A stretch of 64,000 bases of DNA from an uncultured Alphaproteobacteria bacterium. GTDB taxonomy: Bacteria > Pseudomonadota > Alphaproteobacteria > HIMB59 > GCA-002718135. The notes beneath the pieces are model-generated. The model was given only the letters and a program-made list of their open reading frames with translations. It did not search any database and was not told the origin of the DNA. Positions 34,733-43,979 of the stretch are shown here, piece by piece. The translations under genes were made by a program, and so were the position numbers. Location: contig CACNKX010000001.1 in assembly GCA_902621165.1 (NCBI GenBank), positions 397,812 to 461,811 of the forward strand. Direction: 5' to 3'. Each line of letters starts with the position of its first letter. Position 1 is the first letter of the stretch.

Positions 34733-35265
34733 GTTAAAAATCCCTGCATTTTTGTTAAAATATGCCTAATTCTAGATTTAACTGTCCCTAAAGGAATTTC
34801 AAGCTCATCTGCAATTTTTTTATGACTTTTATTTTCAAAAAAATTCATTTTTATCATTATTTTTTGCTGTTCATCGAGCTCATTATTTATCCTTTCTATT
34901 TGTTTTTTTGCTTCATTTTCCTCAATTAGATCAACTTCTCTATCTTGGTATAAAAATTCTCGTATATCTTCTTCTTTAAAGTTAATTTTTGATTTTTTCC
35001 TGAAAAAGTCTATTTTTTTGTTTCTTGCAATAGTAAATATCCACGTTGAAAGAGCCGATTTTTTTGAATCATATAGGTTGGATTTTAACCAAACATTACT
35101 TAAAACTTCCTGAGTTAATTCCTCAGAACTCTCAATTTTGATTCTATTTTGAATAAAATAAGCATTTATTTTTGGGGCAAAAAAATCAAAAATTTCCGAA
35201 AAAGCCATTTCGTCGCGGTCTTCTTGAATCCTTTTCATCAGGTTATTTAGGTTTGATTTTTCCAT
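34729..35265 (-). CDS. ECF RNA polymerase sigma factor (RpoE/ChrR partner)
   Basis: The 178-residue sigma factor has region 2 (residues 20-85: FSEIFDFFAPKINAYF, LTQEVLSNVWLKS, ALSTWIFTIARNKKIDFFRKK) and region 4 (125-175: LDEQQKIMIKMNFFENKSHKKIADELEIPLGTVKSRI). Pairing with a ChrR-type gene places it in the ECF group answering photo-oxidative stress in alphaproteobacteria. No clear autoregulatory promoter was found in the 69-nt gap to the divergent ialB-like gene. Confidence 0.9.
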   Translation of the reverse strand: MEKSNLNNLMKRIQEDRDEMAFSEIFDFFAPKINAYFIQNRIKIESSEELTQEVLSNVWLKSNLYDSKKSALSTWIFTIARNKKIDFFRKKSKINFKEEDIREFLYQDREVDLIEENEAKKQIERINNELDEQQKIMIKMNFFENKSHKKIADELEIPLGTVKSRIRHILTKMQGFLT

Positions 35266-35334
35266 AATTTAAAAAGACTCTAACATTGATTAAACGCTCT
35301 TAACTAATTGCATAAGATATACTAAAAGAAGTAA

Positions 35335-35808
35335 TTGATGAAAATTTTTCTTAATTTTTTACTAGTGCTATATGTAGCACTTCCTAGTGCTCTTAATGCT
35401 TTAGAAGTAGGTAAATGGTCTTTTGAGGAGACTGATGAATATTGTTATATTGGCAGTTTAGCAACAGAAACAGATTTACCAAGCGATAAAAAAAGAGGAG
35501 ACTTCTATGTTTTAGTCTATAAAAATATAGGCAATCCAGATACTGTAGTTCAAATAGAGGCTGGTTATAGCTACAAGGTTCCCTCAGATATTATTATAAG
35601 TATAGATAAGGGTGAATATAAATTTTATACCACTGAGGATTTGTCAACTGCTGCTTGGACAGAAGAAGATGCAAAAGTAATTTTTGCTATGAAAAAAGGA
35701 TTAGAGCTTAAGGTTACAGGAGAGTCATCGCGAGGCACAATTACCAATGATACTTATACCCTTAATGGATTTACTGCAGCATATAATCAGTTAATAAACG
35801 ATTGTTAA
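35335..35808 (+). CDS. IalB-like periplasmic protein (invasion-associated locus B family)
   Basis: The 157-residue protein has a signal peptide (residues 2-22, ending SALNA), then KWSFEETDEYCYIGS and a series of beta strands, with a final Cys (LINDC) that could pair with the Cys near 38. This is the build of the IalB family, found in periplasm of many alphaproteobacteria with unclear function. Its stop codon is directly followed by the argG start, so the two are probably co-transcribed. Confidence 0.7.
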   Translation: MMKIFLNFLLVLYVALPSALNALEVGKWSFEETDEYCYIGSLATETDLPSDKKRGDFYVLVYKNIGNPDTVVQIEAGYSYKVPSDIIISIDKGEYKFYTTEDLSTAAWTEEDAKVIFAMKKGLELKVTGESSRGTITNDTYTLNGFTAAYNQLINDC

Positions 35809-36996
35809 ATGCCCAAGAAAATTGTTTTAGCTTACTCAGGTGGATTAGATACAAGTGTAATTCTCAAGTGGCTACAAAATAAATATAAATGCCCTGTAGT
35901 TACTTTCACAGCAGATATTGGTCAAGGAGAAGAACTTTCACCGGTTGAAGCAAAAGCAAAAAACTTAGGTGTTGAAGAAATATTTATTGAAAATTTACAA
36001 GAAGAATTTGTTAGAGATTATGTTTTTCCAATGTTTAGAGCTAACGCTCTTTACGAGGGCACATACTTGTTAGGCACAGCTATCGCCAGACCTTTAATCG
36101 CAAAGAGGCAAATTGAAATTGCTAAAATTGTAGGAGCAGATGCTGTGGCGCATGGTGCTACTGGCAAGGGTAATGATCAAGTTAGATTCGAGCTTGGATA
36201 CTATGCAAATAATCCAAAAATCGAAGTTATAGCACCTTGGCGAGATTGGGAATTTGATTCTAGAAATGATTTATTAAATTATGCAGAAAAAAATCAGATA
36301 ACAGTAACTAAAGATAAAATGGGCGAGCCTCCATTTAGCACAGATGCAAATCTTCTTCACACTTCTTCTGAAGGTAAACTTCTTGAAGATCCTTGGCTTG
36401 AACCACCCGAACATATTTTTTCTAGAACAAAATCTATTGAAGATACTCCAGATAAAGGAGAAGTTATAATAATTGGATTTGAAAACGGCGACCCAGTTTC
36501 TATAAATGAAGAAAAACTAAAACCTCACGAAATTCTTACAAGATTAAATTCTATAGCTGGAAGTCACGGAGTAGGAAGAATAGATATTGTAGAAAATAGA
36601 TATGTTGGAATGAAATCCAGAGGTGTTTATGAAACACCGGGTGGAACAATATTGTTAGATGCAAGAAGAGCAATAGAGAGTATTACTTTAGATAAAGGAG
36701 AAGCACATATTAAGGATGAATTGATGCCCAAATACGCTGAAGTAATTTATAATGGTTTTTGGTTTTCTTCTGAAAGAAACTCAATGCAAAAATTGATAGA
36801 TTCAATGTCACACAAAGTTAATGGTGATGTCAAAATTAAAATATTTAAAGGTAACGTAATTATATTGGGTAGAAGATCGAACAACTCTCTTTATGATACT
36901 TCATTAGTTTCATTTGATGAAGTAGGTGAATATAATCAAAAAGATGCAGAAGGATTTATTAAAATAAACTCAATAAGAATGCGTAAAAATAATTAA
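35809..36996 (+). CDS. argG: Argininosuccinate synthase
   Basis: The 395 residues include the PP-loop [12 protein letters not shown] (8-19), [14 protein letters not shown] (about 115-128), [19 protein letters not shown] and GIGRIDIVE-type [11 protein letters not shown]. The enzyme condenses citrulline and aspartate with ATP in arginine synthesis. The start ATG immediately follows the ialB-like stop; the GT9-like gene follows after 6 nt on the same strand. Confidence 0.96.
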   Translation: MPKKIVLAYSGGLDTSVILKWLQNKYKCPVVTFTADIGQGEELSPVEAKAKNLGVEEIFIENLQEEFVRDYVFPMFRANALYEGTYLLGTAIARPLIAKRQIEIAKIVGADAVAHGATGKGNDQVRFELGYYANNPKIEVIAPWRDWEFDSRNDLLNYAEKNQITVTKDKMGEPPFSTDANLLHTSSEGKLLEDPWLEPPEHIFSRTKSIEDTPDKGEVIIIGFENGDPVSINEEKLKPHEILTRLNSIAGSHGVGRIDIVENRYVGMKSRGVYETPGGTILLDARRAIESITLDKGEAHIKDELMPKYAEVIYNGFWFSSERNSMQKLIDSMSHKVNGDVKIKIFKGNVIILGRRSNNSLYDTSLVSFDEVGEYNQKDAEGFIKINSIRMRKNN

Positions 36997-37002
36997 TTTT
37001 AT

Positions 37003-37854
37003 ATGGGTTACGGTGATGATTTACTTGTAACTTCGTTAGCAGCTAAAATTAAAAAACGGTTCCCAGAAAGACAAATTATCATTGGCATTGCAGAAAAAAA
37101 TCATGCATTCCATTCCCCAATTTATGAGAATAATCCGAATATTGCAGATTGTAGAAATTTAGATAATAACAAACCTATCCATCTAATTGATTTCCACGAA
37201 TTGAATAGACCTTATATAGATTATAAAAAAAGCATCTCAAATAATTATGTTTGGAAAAATTATAAGCCTGTACCAGGTGAAGTATTTTTTTCAGATCAAG
37301 AAAAAATAGATGCAAAAAAAATTATTTCTGAAGCTAAAGAATTTTGGAATAAAAATCACAATAAAAAATTCAGAAATATGATTTTTATTGAAACTTCATC
37401 AACTAAAATAAATGATGCACAATTTAGTTTTAAACATCAAAACAAAGATTGGGGTATTCAGAACTGGATAAGATTGATAAATAAATTAAAAGATGATTAT
37501 TTGATTATTCAATCAAATCATAATCAAACAAAAAAAATAGATGGAATATTTACACCCCAAGAAATGAATTTTAGACTTGCTTGTTCATTACTAGAAGAAG
37601 TTGATTTTTATGTTGGTCCTGAGGGTGGTTTTGGGCATGTGGCAGCAGCATTAAATAAGAAGGCAGTTCTATATTTTGGAGGATGGATATCACCAGATGT
37701 AATTGGTTACGACTTTCACGAAAATATTTATTATGAAGATAAACAATCACCATGTGGTGTAAAATCTAAATTGTGTGAACATTGTTTTAAGGCAAGAAAA
37801 ATCATCACAGTAGATATTTTTCTAGATCATATTTATAAAATAAGCTCCTCTTAA
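37003..37854 (+). CDS. GT9-like glycosyltransferase, paralogue of the 7728-8564 gene
   Basis: The 283-residue protein starts MGYGDDLLVTSLA and shares with its paralogue the NKDWGIQNWIRLI block, GPEGGFGHVAAALNKKAVLYFGG and the tail SPCGVKSKLCEHCFKARKI, where the Cys/Cys/His/Cys pattern may hold a metal. GT9-type fold is inferred from the first and third motifs. It lies 6 nt after argG and converges with folD with a 4-nt overlap, far from the glycan island, which suggests a core-genome version of the island enzyme. Confidence 0.65.
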   Translation: MGYGDDLLVTSLAAKIKKRFPERQIIIGIAEKNHAFHSPIYENNPNIADCRNLDNNKPIHLIDFHELNRPYIDYKKSISNNYVWKNYKPVPGEVFFSDQEKIDAKKIISEAKEFWNKNHNKKFRNMIFIETSSTKINDAQFSFKHQNKDWGIQNWIRLINKLKDDYLIIQSNHNQTKKIDGIFTPQEMNFRLACSLLEEVDFYVGPEGGFGHVAAALNKKAVLYFGGWISPDVIGYDFHENIYYEDKQSPCGVKSKLCEHCFKARKIITVDIFLDHIYKISSS

Positions 37855-38729
37855 TTATTTGACTTTAATTTGAATGCAGTTGTAGTGTTTCTTAGTAAGC
37901 AGGCAATTGTCATTGGTCCTACTCCCCCAGGTACAGGAGAAATTGCACTTACCTTATGTTCCACATCACTAAACAAAACATCACCCACCAATTTTGATTT
38001 CTCATCATTTATTTTTATTCTATTGATGCCAACATCAATAATTATAGCACCTTCCTTGACCCAATCTGAATTTACAAATTCAGGTTTACCAATTGCTGCT
38101 ATTAAAATATCAGCATTTTTGCAAATACTCTCAATATTTATAGTTTTTGAATGAACTGTTGTAACAGTACAAGACTCCTTTAATAATAATTGCGCCATAG
38201 GTTTTCCAACTATATTTGATCTTCCGATTACAACAGCATTTTTACCAACTAAATTAATATTAAGTTCTCTTAGAAGTAACAGACAGCCATAAGGAGTGCA
38301 TGGTATCATTAGACTTTCATCATTCTTTTGGCTTACTGAGAGTTTGCCAACATTTAAAGGATGAAAACCATCAGCATCTTTTTCAGGCGCTATACTATCT
38401 AAGACCACTTCTTCATTTATAGTTTTGGGCAAAGGTAGTTGGACAAGAATACCATTAACATCATCATTATTGTTTAATTGATTAATCAATTTGATTAAAT
38501 CGTTTTGATTTACGGATTCTTCTAGGTGATGATCAATTACATCAATCCCAACTTCTTTTGCAGCTTTTGTTTTAGCCCTTACATAAACGCTGCTTGCAGC
38601 AATATTTCCCACCTGCACTACAGCTAATGCAGGAACACGATTAAACTTTGATTTTATGTTTTTAATTTCAATTCTTAAGTTATCCTTAAGTTTTTGTGCA
38701 ACTTTTTTACCATCTAAAATGACAGTCAT
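37851..38729 (-). CDS. folD: Bifunctional methylene-THF dehydrogenase/cyclohydrolase
   Basis: The 292 residues match FolD. YVRAKTKAAKEVGI carries the catalytic Tyr and Lys, GILVQLPLPKTINEE the substrate loop, KDADGFHPLNVG, GRSNIVGKPMAQLLL the NADP-binding motif and SPVPGGVGPMTIACL the C-terminal signature. It interconverts 5,10-methylene-THF and 10-formyl-THF, the latter being the donor for PurH. It is followed upstream, 2 nt apart, by the yggT-like gene as in many alphaproteobacteria. Confidence 0.96.
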   Translation of the reverse strand: MTVILDGKKVAQKLKDNLRIEIKNIKSKFNRVPALAVVQVGNIAASSVYVRAKTKAAKEVGIDVIDHHLEESVNQNDLIKLINQLNNNDDVNGILVQLPLPKTINEEVVLDSIAPEKDADGFHPLNVGKLSVSQKNDESLMIPCTPYGCLLLLRELNINLVGKNAVVIGRSNIVGKPMAQLLLKESCTVTTVHSKTINIESICKNADILIAAIGKPEFVNSDWVKEGAIIIDVGINRIKINDEKSKLVGDVLFSDVEHKVSAISPVPGGVGPMTIACLLRNTTTAFKLKSNN

Positions 38730-38731
38730 AG

Positions 38732-39013
38732 CTATCTAGGCCAATACTCAATAAGTAAGCTTTTTAAAAACCATAATCCTAAATACACAATTATCGGAGA
38801 TAAATCCAAAGTACCGAAAACAGGTAAATACCTTCTTACAAGATTTAAACTAGGTTCACATATACGATATAAAGCATCCATTATACTAAATACAAACCTG
38901 TTGCCTGTATTAATAATATTAAAGTTAACAAGCCATGTACCAATAATATAAATTATAAGAATAAATTGAAATAAATTTATAATTTGTATCAGTAAGCCTA
39001 AAATTGAATTCAT
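38732..39013 (-). CDS. YggT family membrane protein
   Basis: This 93-residue protein has two transmembrane helices (about 10-30 and 65-85) with the typical YRICEPSLNLVRRYLP loop between them and WLVNF near residue 28. YggT proteins are linked to osmotic tolerance and cell-envelope assembly, but the molecular role is open. It lies between a methyltransferase gene (1 nt upstream) and folD in one transcription unit. Confidence 0.85.
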   Translation of the reverse strand: MNSILGLLIQIINLFQFILIIYIIGTWLVNFNIINTGNRFVFSIMDALYRICEPSLNLVRRYLPVFGTLDLSPIIVYLGLWFLKSLLIEYWPR

Positions 39014-39014
39014 A

Positions 39015-39674
39015 TTAAATATAATTTTTTATTTTATCATTAAACTCTAAAGGAAAGACTTTTAATTTTCCATCTTTAACAATAGTGCAGTTACATATTA
39101 TCTTTAGATTTTGTCTAATTTTAATTAACTTAAGAATTTTTTCATACCACCATTCAGGTTTTTGAATAGTGATATGTGCGTTTTCACCATTAGGGAGTAG
39201 TGCGGCTGCACTGTAGCAACCTACATTCAAAAAAATATATTTTTTTGATAAACTTGATAATTGTTCTAAAACATAATCAATATCCTCAATTGGAATATGC
39301 TCTAGAACATCTATACAAATTACCATATCATAATTTTTGTTTTCATTTAATTTATTGTATCGAGCATAACCTGGATCGTATAAATCTATATCAATACCCC
39401 AAAAATTTTTGAATGACGGATATTCAATATTATCTAATTTAAATTTTTTGTCGTAAAATTCACCTTTTCCACAACCATAATCTAAAAGGCTATTTATGTC
39501 GTTCTTATTAATTATATTTTTAATTATTGGAGCATATGGTATTGTGCTTATACCATTGAAAGATACTTCTTTATCAATGTATCCTCCATCTTTTTTTTTA
39601 TAACCCTCATTATGCATTCGTTTATACATATTGATATTTTCTAAAAATTTTTTTGAATGTTGTAATCTTTGCAT
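39015..39674 (-). CDS. SAM-dependent methyltransferase
   Basis: This 219-residue class I methyltransferase has NSLLDYGCGKGEFYD (SAM loop, near residue 60) and MVICIDVLEHIPIEDIDYV (motif around 105). The N-terminal HNEGYKKKDGGYIDKE stretch is not diagnostic. Target unknown. Its ATG follows directly on the T-tract of the terminator at 39677-39702 with no ribosome-binding site; Met16 or Met20 are alternatives with more room upstream. Confidence 0.75.
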   Translation of the reverse strand: MQRLQHSKKFLENINMYKRMHNEGYKKKDGGYIDKEVSFNGISTIPYAPIIKNIINKNDINSLLDYGCGKGEFYDKKFKLDNIEYPSFKNFWGIDIDLYDPGYARYNKLNENKNYDMVICIDVLEHIPIEDIDYVLEQLSSLSKKYIFLNVGCYSAAALLPNGENAHITIQKPEWWYEKILKLIKIRQNLKIICNCTIVKDGKLKVFPLEFNDKIKNYI

Positions 39675-39702
39675 AAAAAAAGCGGTCTTTAAGACCGCTT
39701 TT
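39675..39702 (-). terminator. Rho-independent terminator of the amino-acid binding protein gene
   Basis: The perfect stem AGCGGTCTT / AAGACCGCT (39681-39689 and 39692-39700), extended by A/T pairs, is followed on the minus strand by seven T. It can also act on the plus strand. Confidence 0.88.
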
Positions 39703-39721
39703 AGATGAATTTATAATTAAT

Positions 39722-40555
39722 TTACATAGAAATATCTCTACCAAACCACTCTTTAGTAATTTCAGCAGTAGTTCCATCTTTCGACATTTCTGCAATGGCA
39801 GCATTCCACATCTCTAAGATATCTGTATCTTCTTTTCTAACTGCTCCACCAACACCATCACCGAAGACTCCACCAGAAAAAGTTGGACCAGTAAATGCAA
39901 CATCAACACCACCATCGGATTCCATAAAATCAATAATTGATCCTACATCAGCTAGAACAGCATCACATCTTCCAGCAGCTAAATCTAAATTGTGATCGTC
40001 AACTGCTTGATAAAGTTTAACATCGACTGCACCAGACATGTGTTTTTCTAAGAAATTTTGGTGAATTGTTGAAGATTGAACACAGACAGTTTTACCATCC
40101 ATCGCAGCAATTAATTGACCTATTGCAGCTTGTTCCTTTCCACCTGCATTATTAAGATTAACTTTAGCCATCCCAGCAATATTTAAATTTGCTAAACCAC
40201 TATTTTTTAAAACAGCAAATCTAGCACCATCTGTCATATAACCATTAGTAAAATTAACTTTTTCTTTTCTTTCTTCGGTAATAGACATTCCAGCAATAAT
40301 AATGTCATATTTACCTTGAAGAAGGGCAGGAATAATACCATCCCAATCTTGAGTTACCCATTCACATGTAACACCCATTCGTTCACAAGCTTCGTTACCA
40401 AAGTCTATTTCTGCCCCTTCTAGTTCGCCAGCAGAGTTTAAATTATTCCATGGTGGGTAAGCACCTTCTGTACCAATTCTTATTGTTTGTGAATTTGCAA
40501 TTGAAGCAACTCCAAAAATACCAATTGATAATAAGTATATTAAAATTTTTTTCAC
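39722..40555 (-). CDS. Amino-acid ABC transporter substrate-binding protein
   Basis: The 277-residue periplasmic protein has a signal peptide (1-22, ending SIANS) and the SBP family 3 pattern: IRIGTEGAYPPWNN, DWDGIIPALLQGKYDIIIAGMSIT and a late DAVLADVGSIIDFM. Residues WDGI and the Arg-binding-like TEGAYPP loop suggest a basic or polar amino acid such as arginine, lysine or ornithine. No permease or ATPase gene lies beside it. It has its own terminator, a strong AGGAGG before the start and a possible promoter, consistent with high, separate expression. Confidence 0.88.
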   Translation of the reverse strand: MKKILIYLLSIGIFGVASIANSQTIRIGTEGAYPPWNNLNSAGELEGAEIDFGNEACERMGVTCEWVTQDWDGIIPALLQGKYDIIIAGMSITEERKEKVNFTNGYMTDGARFAVLKNSGLANLNIAGMAKVNLNNAGGKEQAAIGQLIAAMDGKTVCVQSSTIHQNFLEKHMSGAVDVKLYQAVDDHNLDLAAGRCDAVLADVGSIIDFMESDGGVDVAFTGPTFSGGVFGDGVGGAVRKEDTDILEMWNAAIAEMSKDGTTAEITKEWFGRDISM

Positions 40556-40582
40556 GTTTCCTCCTTGAAGAAGTATTTCTAA

Positions 40583-40612
40583 ATTATAGAGAAACCATAT
40601 AAGCTAAATAAA
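40583..40612 (-). promoter_or_regulatory. Candidate promoter of the substrate-binding protein gene
   Basis: A TATAAT -10 box sits at 40588-40583 on the minus strand, 28 nt before the start codon, with an A/T-only -35 region about 17 nt further upstream (TTTATT-like). The -10 is a perfect match, the -35 weak. Confidence 0.3.
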
Positions 40613-40632
40613 AAAAAACAAAATAAATTGTT

Positions 40633-41019
40633 TCAGACCTTGTTTCGTTTGCTCTTAATTAATACAAAAAACAAGCCAATTATTAGTAATATAAAAGGAA
40701 AACTCCAAAGAAAGATATTATTATAATTCATTAATGGTCTAAAAAGAATGTATTCACCATATCTTTCAACTAAAAATTTCTTAATATTTTGTTCACTTTC
40801 TCCAGCTTTCAACTTAATTTTAACTATTTTTTTAATATCATTTGAGAATTCTGCATCTGAATCATAAACGCTTTGATTTTGACACGTCATGCATCGCAAC
40901 TCTAAAGTTAATTTTTTTACTCTCTCATCAATATTTTCAACTGCAAATATTTTTAAAGTAAAAAATACAAAACTTAAAATTATTATATATAAAAATTTAT
41001 AGAAGCGGTTCAATTTCAT
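40633..41019 (-). CDS. ccmH: Cytochrome c maturation protein CcmH
   Basis: The 128-residue protein has a signal/anchor helix, the redox motif LRCMTCQNQS (Cys43 and Cys46) and a C-terminal transmembrane segment near 100-120, as in short CcmH proteins. It reduces the apocytochrome CxxCH disulfide or resolves it with CcmG at the periplasmic face. No CcmI/NrfG-like TPR gene follows. It overlaps ccmG by 23 nt and is the last gene of the ccm run. Confidence 0.93.
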   Translation of the reverse strand: MKLNRFYKFLYIIILSFVFFTLKIFAVENIDERVKKLTLELRCMTCQNQSVYDSDAEFSNDIKKIVKIKLKAGESEQNIKKFLVERYGEYILFRPLMNYNNIFLWSFPFILLIIGLFFVLIKSKRNKV

Positions 41020-41521
41020 TTTTTAAAATATCCATTGTTATCGGACCCATAAATTTATAGATAATCTTACCATCCTCATTAATTAAATACGTTTCTGGTA
41101 GACCAAAAACTCCAAATTCTAATGCAATTAAACCATCAGAGTCTACACCAACAAAATCGTATGGGTTTCCATCATCCTTTAAATATTTTTTTGCATCAGA
41201 AGTTGGATCTTTGTGGTTAAATCCCAACAAATATAGTTCAGGATATTTTTTACGTATTTCAAAAAAAAGTGGATGCTCTATTTTACAAGGACTACACCAA
41301 GAAGCAAAAAAATTAATTAAGATCTTCTTATTTTTTAAATCTTTTGTTTTGATTATATCCTTTGCATTATACAAAGAGCTGCTTTCAAAAATAGGAACAT
41401 CTTTATTTAAGAGCGCACTCGGTGGTTTATTAGGATCTTTACCACTTAATAAATAAACTAGTGAAAAAATACATATGATTAAAAGTACTATTAATGGTGT
41501 TAAAATAAAAATCCTGTTCAT
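40997..41521 (-). CDS. ccmG: Thiol:disulfide interchange protein CcmG (DsbE)
   Basis: The 174-residue thioredoxin-fold protein has an N-terminal anchor (residues 4-25), the active site WCSPC (Cys76 and Cys79) in NFFASWCSPCKIEHP, and GVFGLPETYLI with the cis-Pro. It supplies electrons for apocytochrome c reduction together with CcmH. It overlaps ccmF by 4 nt. Confidence 0.93.
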   Translation of the reverse strand: MNRIFILTPLIVLLIICIFSLVYLLSGKDPNKPPSALLNKDVPIFESSSLYNAKDIIKTKDLKNKKILINFFASWCSPCKIEHPLFFEIRKKYPELYLLGFNHKDPTSDAKKYLKDDGNPYDFVGVDSDGLIALEFGVFGLPETYLINEDGKIIYKFMGPITMDILKNEIEPLL

Positions 41522-43380
41522 CTTCTAGAAACTGCTATTAGACCCGAATACATCATTATTATCACTCCAAGCCATATAAAGCTAACAAATGGATTAATTA
41601 AAACTTTTACAAACCACTCATTATTTTTTTGATCACCAAGGATAAAATATATGTCCTTATTCCACTGATGTAAAATACCAGCTTCAGACGTAATCATCTT
41701 TGACACTGGATAATAATTTTTTCCAGCCTCTATTTCTTTTGATTGATTTTTTTCAATATCAAACAAAAATTTTCCTCTTAAAGATTGAAAATTAGTCTCA
41801 TTAGTTGTTTCTATTTTTTCAAACAAAACTGTTTTTCCATTTACATTAAACTTATCTCCCTCATTAAGGTTAAAATCTAGCTCATTTTGAAAAACACTAG
41901 AACAAGTGATACCAATTATAGCAATACCAACACCAATATGCGCTACATGAGGATTAATTATTTTGAAAAACTTAATGTTAATTTTAAATTTATACGAAGA
42001 AAATATAGCAATAATTGAAGCCAATATTATCCAAAAACCTAAAAGTAGCCCTACAAAACCCCATGTATTAAAATCCAAAAAATATGATTGAAGTATAACT
42101 AAAACACTTAAGATAATAAAAGCTAGAACATATTTTTTTGAATTATTTATCTTATTTGTTTGCCAGGATAAAATTGGTGCAATACTCATTAATAAAAAAC
42201 CTGGGATCATTATAGGAATTACTGTTGAATTAAAATAAGGGCCTCCAACCGATATTCTCTTATTATACAAAACTTCAATAATTATTGGATATATAGTTCC
42301 TAAAAGAATAGTTAAAGTAGCTATAATCATTAAAATATTATTTATTACAAGCGCTGAAACCTTATTGATAAATAATAAGTTTAAAGCATTTGATTTTTTT
42401 GGTTCTTTTAACAAAAAAACTAAAAAACCAAATCCAGTTACAATAAAAAAAATTAGTAATATAAATATGCCTCTGGATGCGTCTGCTGCAAATGAATGTA
42501 CGCTTGTTAAGATTCCAGATCTTACCAAAAATGTTCCAAAAACACTTAATGAAAAGCAAAGAATTGATAAAAAAACTATCCATTTTTTAATAACTTGCTC
42601 ACCTCTTACCATCATGAGTGAATGAACTAATGCAAGTCCAGCAATCCAAGGCATCAGTGAAATATTTTCAACTGGATCCCAAAACCACCAACCACCCCAT
42701 CCTAATTCATAATATGCCCAATAAGAACCAAGAGCTATTCCTCCAGTTAAAAAAGTCCAACTAATTAATGACCATTTTTTAGCAACATATATCCATTCAT
42801 CATCTGTATTTTGAAATAAACCAGCTATTGCAATGCTGAAAACTATAGAATAACCAACATAACCAGCATATAAAATTGGAGGATGAACAGCCAACCCAGG
42901 ATCTTGTAAAATAGGATTTAAACCTAAACCCTCGTTTACTAATATTGAATTAACGAGAAAAGGATTAGAAGTAAAAACTATAAATAGACCAAACAAAATA
43001 TGAAGAAAAGCTTGAATAATCAAAGTTAATTTTTGAAAGTTATCTTCTATATTTTTAGTAAAAGAAAAAAAGAAGCTAAAGATAGATAATATACAAAGCC
43101 ACAGAAGCATCGAACCTTCATGATTCCCCCAAGTACCTGAAATTTTATATATTAGCGGTTTATTTGAGTGAGAGTTTTGAAAGACATTATAATTTGAGAA
43201 ATCAGATACCACATAGGCATACATTAATGAAAAAAAAGATAACAAAGTTAATAAGGATGAAAAGCGGATGAATAAATTAAATTTCTGTTTTTGAAATTTA
43301 AATATGTACCTAGATAAAAATAAGTAAAAATTGATACCTATCGCAAAAACTAAGCTTAAAAAACCAACTAATGAACTCAT
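41518..43380 (-). CDS. ccmF: Heme lyase CcmF
   Basis: The 620-residue membrane protein has about 14 helices. SGTWGNHEGSMLLW near residue 85, WAYYELGWGGWWFWDPVENISLMPW (the WWD heme-handling domain, about 220-245) and GGPYFNSTVIPIMIPG are all expected. It joins heme delivered by CcmE to the reduced CxxCH motif of apocytochrome c. The length is a little below the usual 640-660. It overlaps ccmE by 4 nt. Confidence 0.95.
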   Translation of the reverse strand: MSSLVGFLSLVFAIGINFYLFLSRYIFKFQKQKFNLFIRFSSLLTLLSFFSLMYAYVVSDFSNYNVFQNSHSNKPLIYKISGTWGNHEGSMLLWLCILSIFSFFFSFTKNIEDNFQKLTLIIQAFLHILFGLFIVFTSNPFLVNSILVNEGLGLNPILQDPGLAVHPPILYAGYVGYSIVFSIAIAGLFQNTDDEWIYVAKKWSLISWTFLTGGIALGSYWAYYELGWGGWWFWDPVENISLMPWIAGLALVHSLMMVRGEQVIKKWIVFLSILCFSLSVFGTFLVRSGILTSVHSFAADASRGIFILLIFFIVTGFGFLVFLLKEPKKSNALNLLFINKVSALVINNILMIIATLTILLGTIYPIIIEVLYNKRISVGGPYFNSTVIPIMIPGFLLMSIAPILSWQTNKINNSKKYVLAFIILSVLVILQSYFLDFNTWGFVGLLLGFWIILASIIAIFSSYKFKINIKFFKIINPHVAHIGVGIAIIGITCSSVFQNELDFNLNEGDKFNVNGKTVLFEKIETTNETNFQSLRGKFLFDIEKNQSKEIEAGKNYYPVSKMITSEAGILHQWNKDIYFILGDQKNNEWFVKVLINPFVSFIWLGVIIMMYSGLIAVSRR

Positions 43381-43817
43381 TTATATTCTTTATTCCAATA
43401 ACCTGTATCTTTCAGATCTTCTTTTATTGATGCTGGCATATAATTTTCATCATGTTTTGCAAAAACATTAGTTGCATTAAAAATATTTTTATCAACAAAA
43501 GCACCCTCTATCACTGCACCTTGCCCTTCTCTAAATAAATCAGGAAGAATTCCATTGTAAGTAACAAGTATAGATGCTCTTTCATCCGTAATTCTAAATT
43601 TAAATGAACTTGAAGAAATTTTATTAAAGCTATCATTTTCTACAAAACCACCTATCCTTATTATTTTATCTATTGTAATTTCTGATTTATCAATTTCTGA
43701 TGGTGTATAAAAATAAGATACATTTTCTCTAGTATTATACAAAATTAGCAGAACAGCACTTAGTATTATAACTAAAGTAAGTAATATTAAGAGCAATCTT
43801 TGAAATCGTAGACTCAT
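43377..43817 (-). CDS. ccmE: Heme chaperone CcmE
   Basis: This 146-residue protein has an N-terminal anchor (8-27) and an OB-fold periplasmic domain with RIGGFVENDSF and the heme-binding motif AKHDENYMP, where His122 forms the covalent bond to heme and Tyr126 assists. It carries heme from CcmABCD to CcmF. Its start overlaps the ccmD stop (ATGA). Confidence 0.95.
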   Translation of the reverse strand: MSLRFQRLLLILLTLVIILSAVLLILYNTRENVSYFYTPSEIDKSEITIDKIIRIGGFVENDSFNKISSSSFKFRITDERASILVTYNGILPDLFREGQGAVIEGAFVDKNIFNATNVFAKHDENYMPASIKEDLKDTGYWNKEYK

Positions 43818-43918
43818 TTACTTTTTATTCTTTTAAATTTTAAGTAACTAAAAAATAATAGCAAAAAAATTAAAAGAAAGGCTGTAATGTAAGATCCTAA
43901 AATATACCAAAAATACAT
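43814..43918 (-). CDS. ccmD: Small membrane protein CcmD
   Basis: A 34-residue frame between ccmC and ccmE starts at ATG 43918 and ends in a TGA that overlaps the ccmE start. It encodes MYFWYILGSYITAF, a single hydrophobic helix and a basic tail (KFKRIKSK), which is the signature of CcmD. CcmD releases holo-CcmE from the CcmABC complex. It is short even for this family, and size and place are the main evidence. Confidence 0.85.
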   Translation of the reverse strand: MYFWYILGSYITAFLLIFLLLFFSYLKFKRIKSK

Positions 43919-43979
43919 AGTTCCTAATAACAAAAATATTTAGGAATGAAACTTAATCCAATGGACTAAAAGTCACAAA

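Noticed and set aside
35266..35334. ECF-type autoregulatory promoter between the sigma gene and the ialB-like gene
   Set aside because: A TGATTA is present but the TAAGA-like box is 20 nt away instead of about 18, so the match is not convincing.
43919..43979. Terminator between ccmC and ccmD
   Set aside because: The TTCCTAA/TTAGGAA inverted repeat has a long loop and no T-run; the genes are one functional set.
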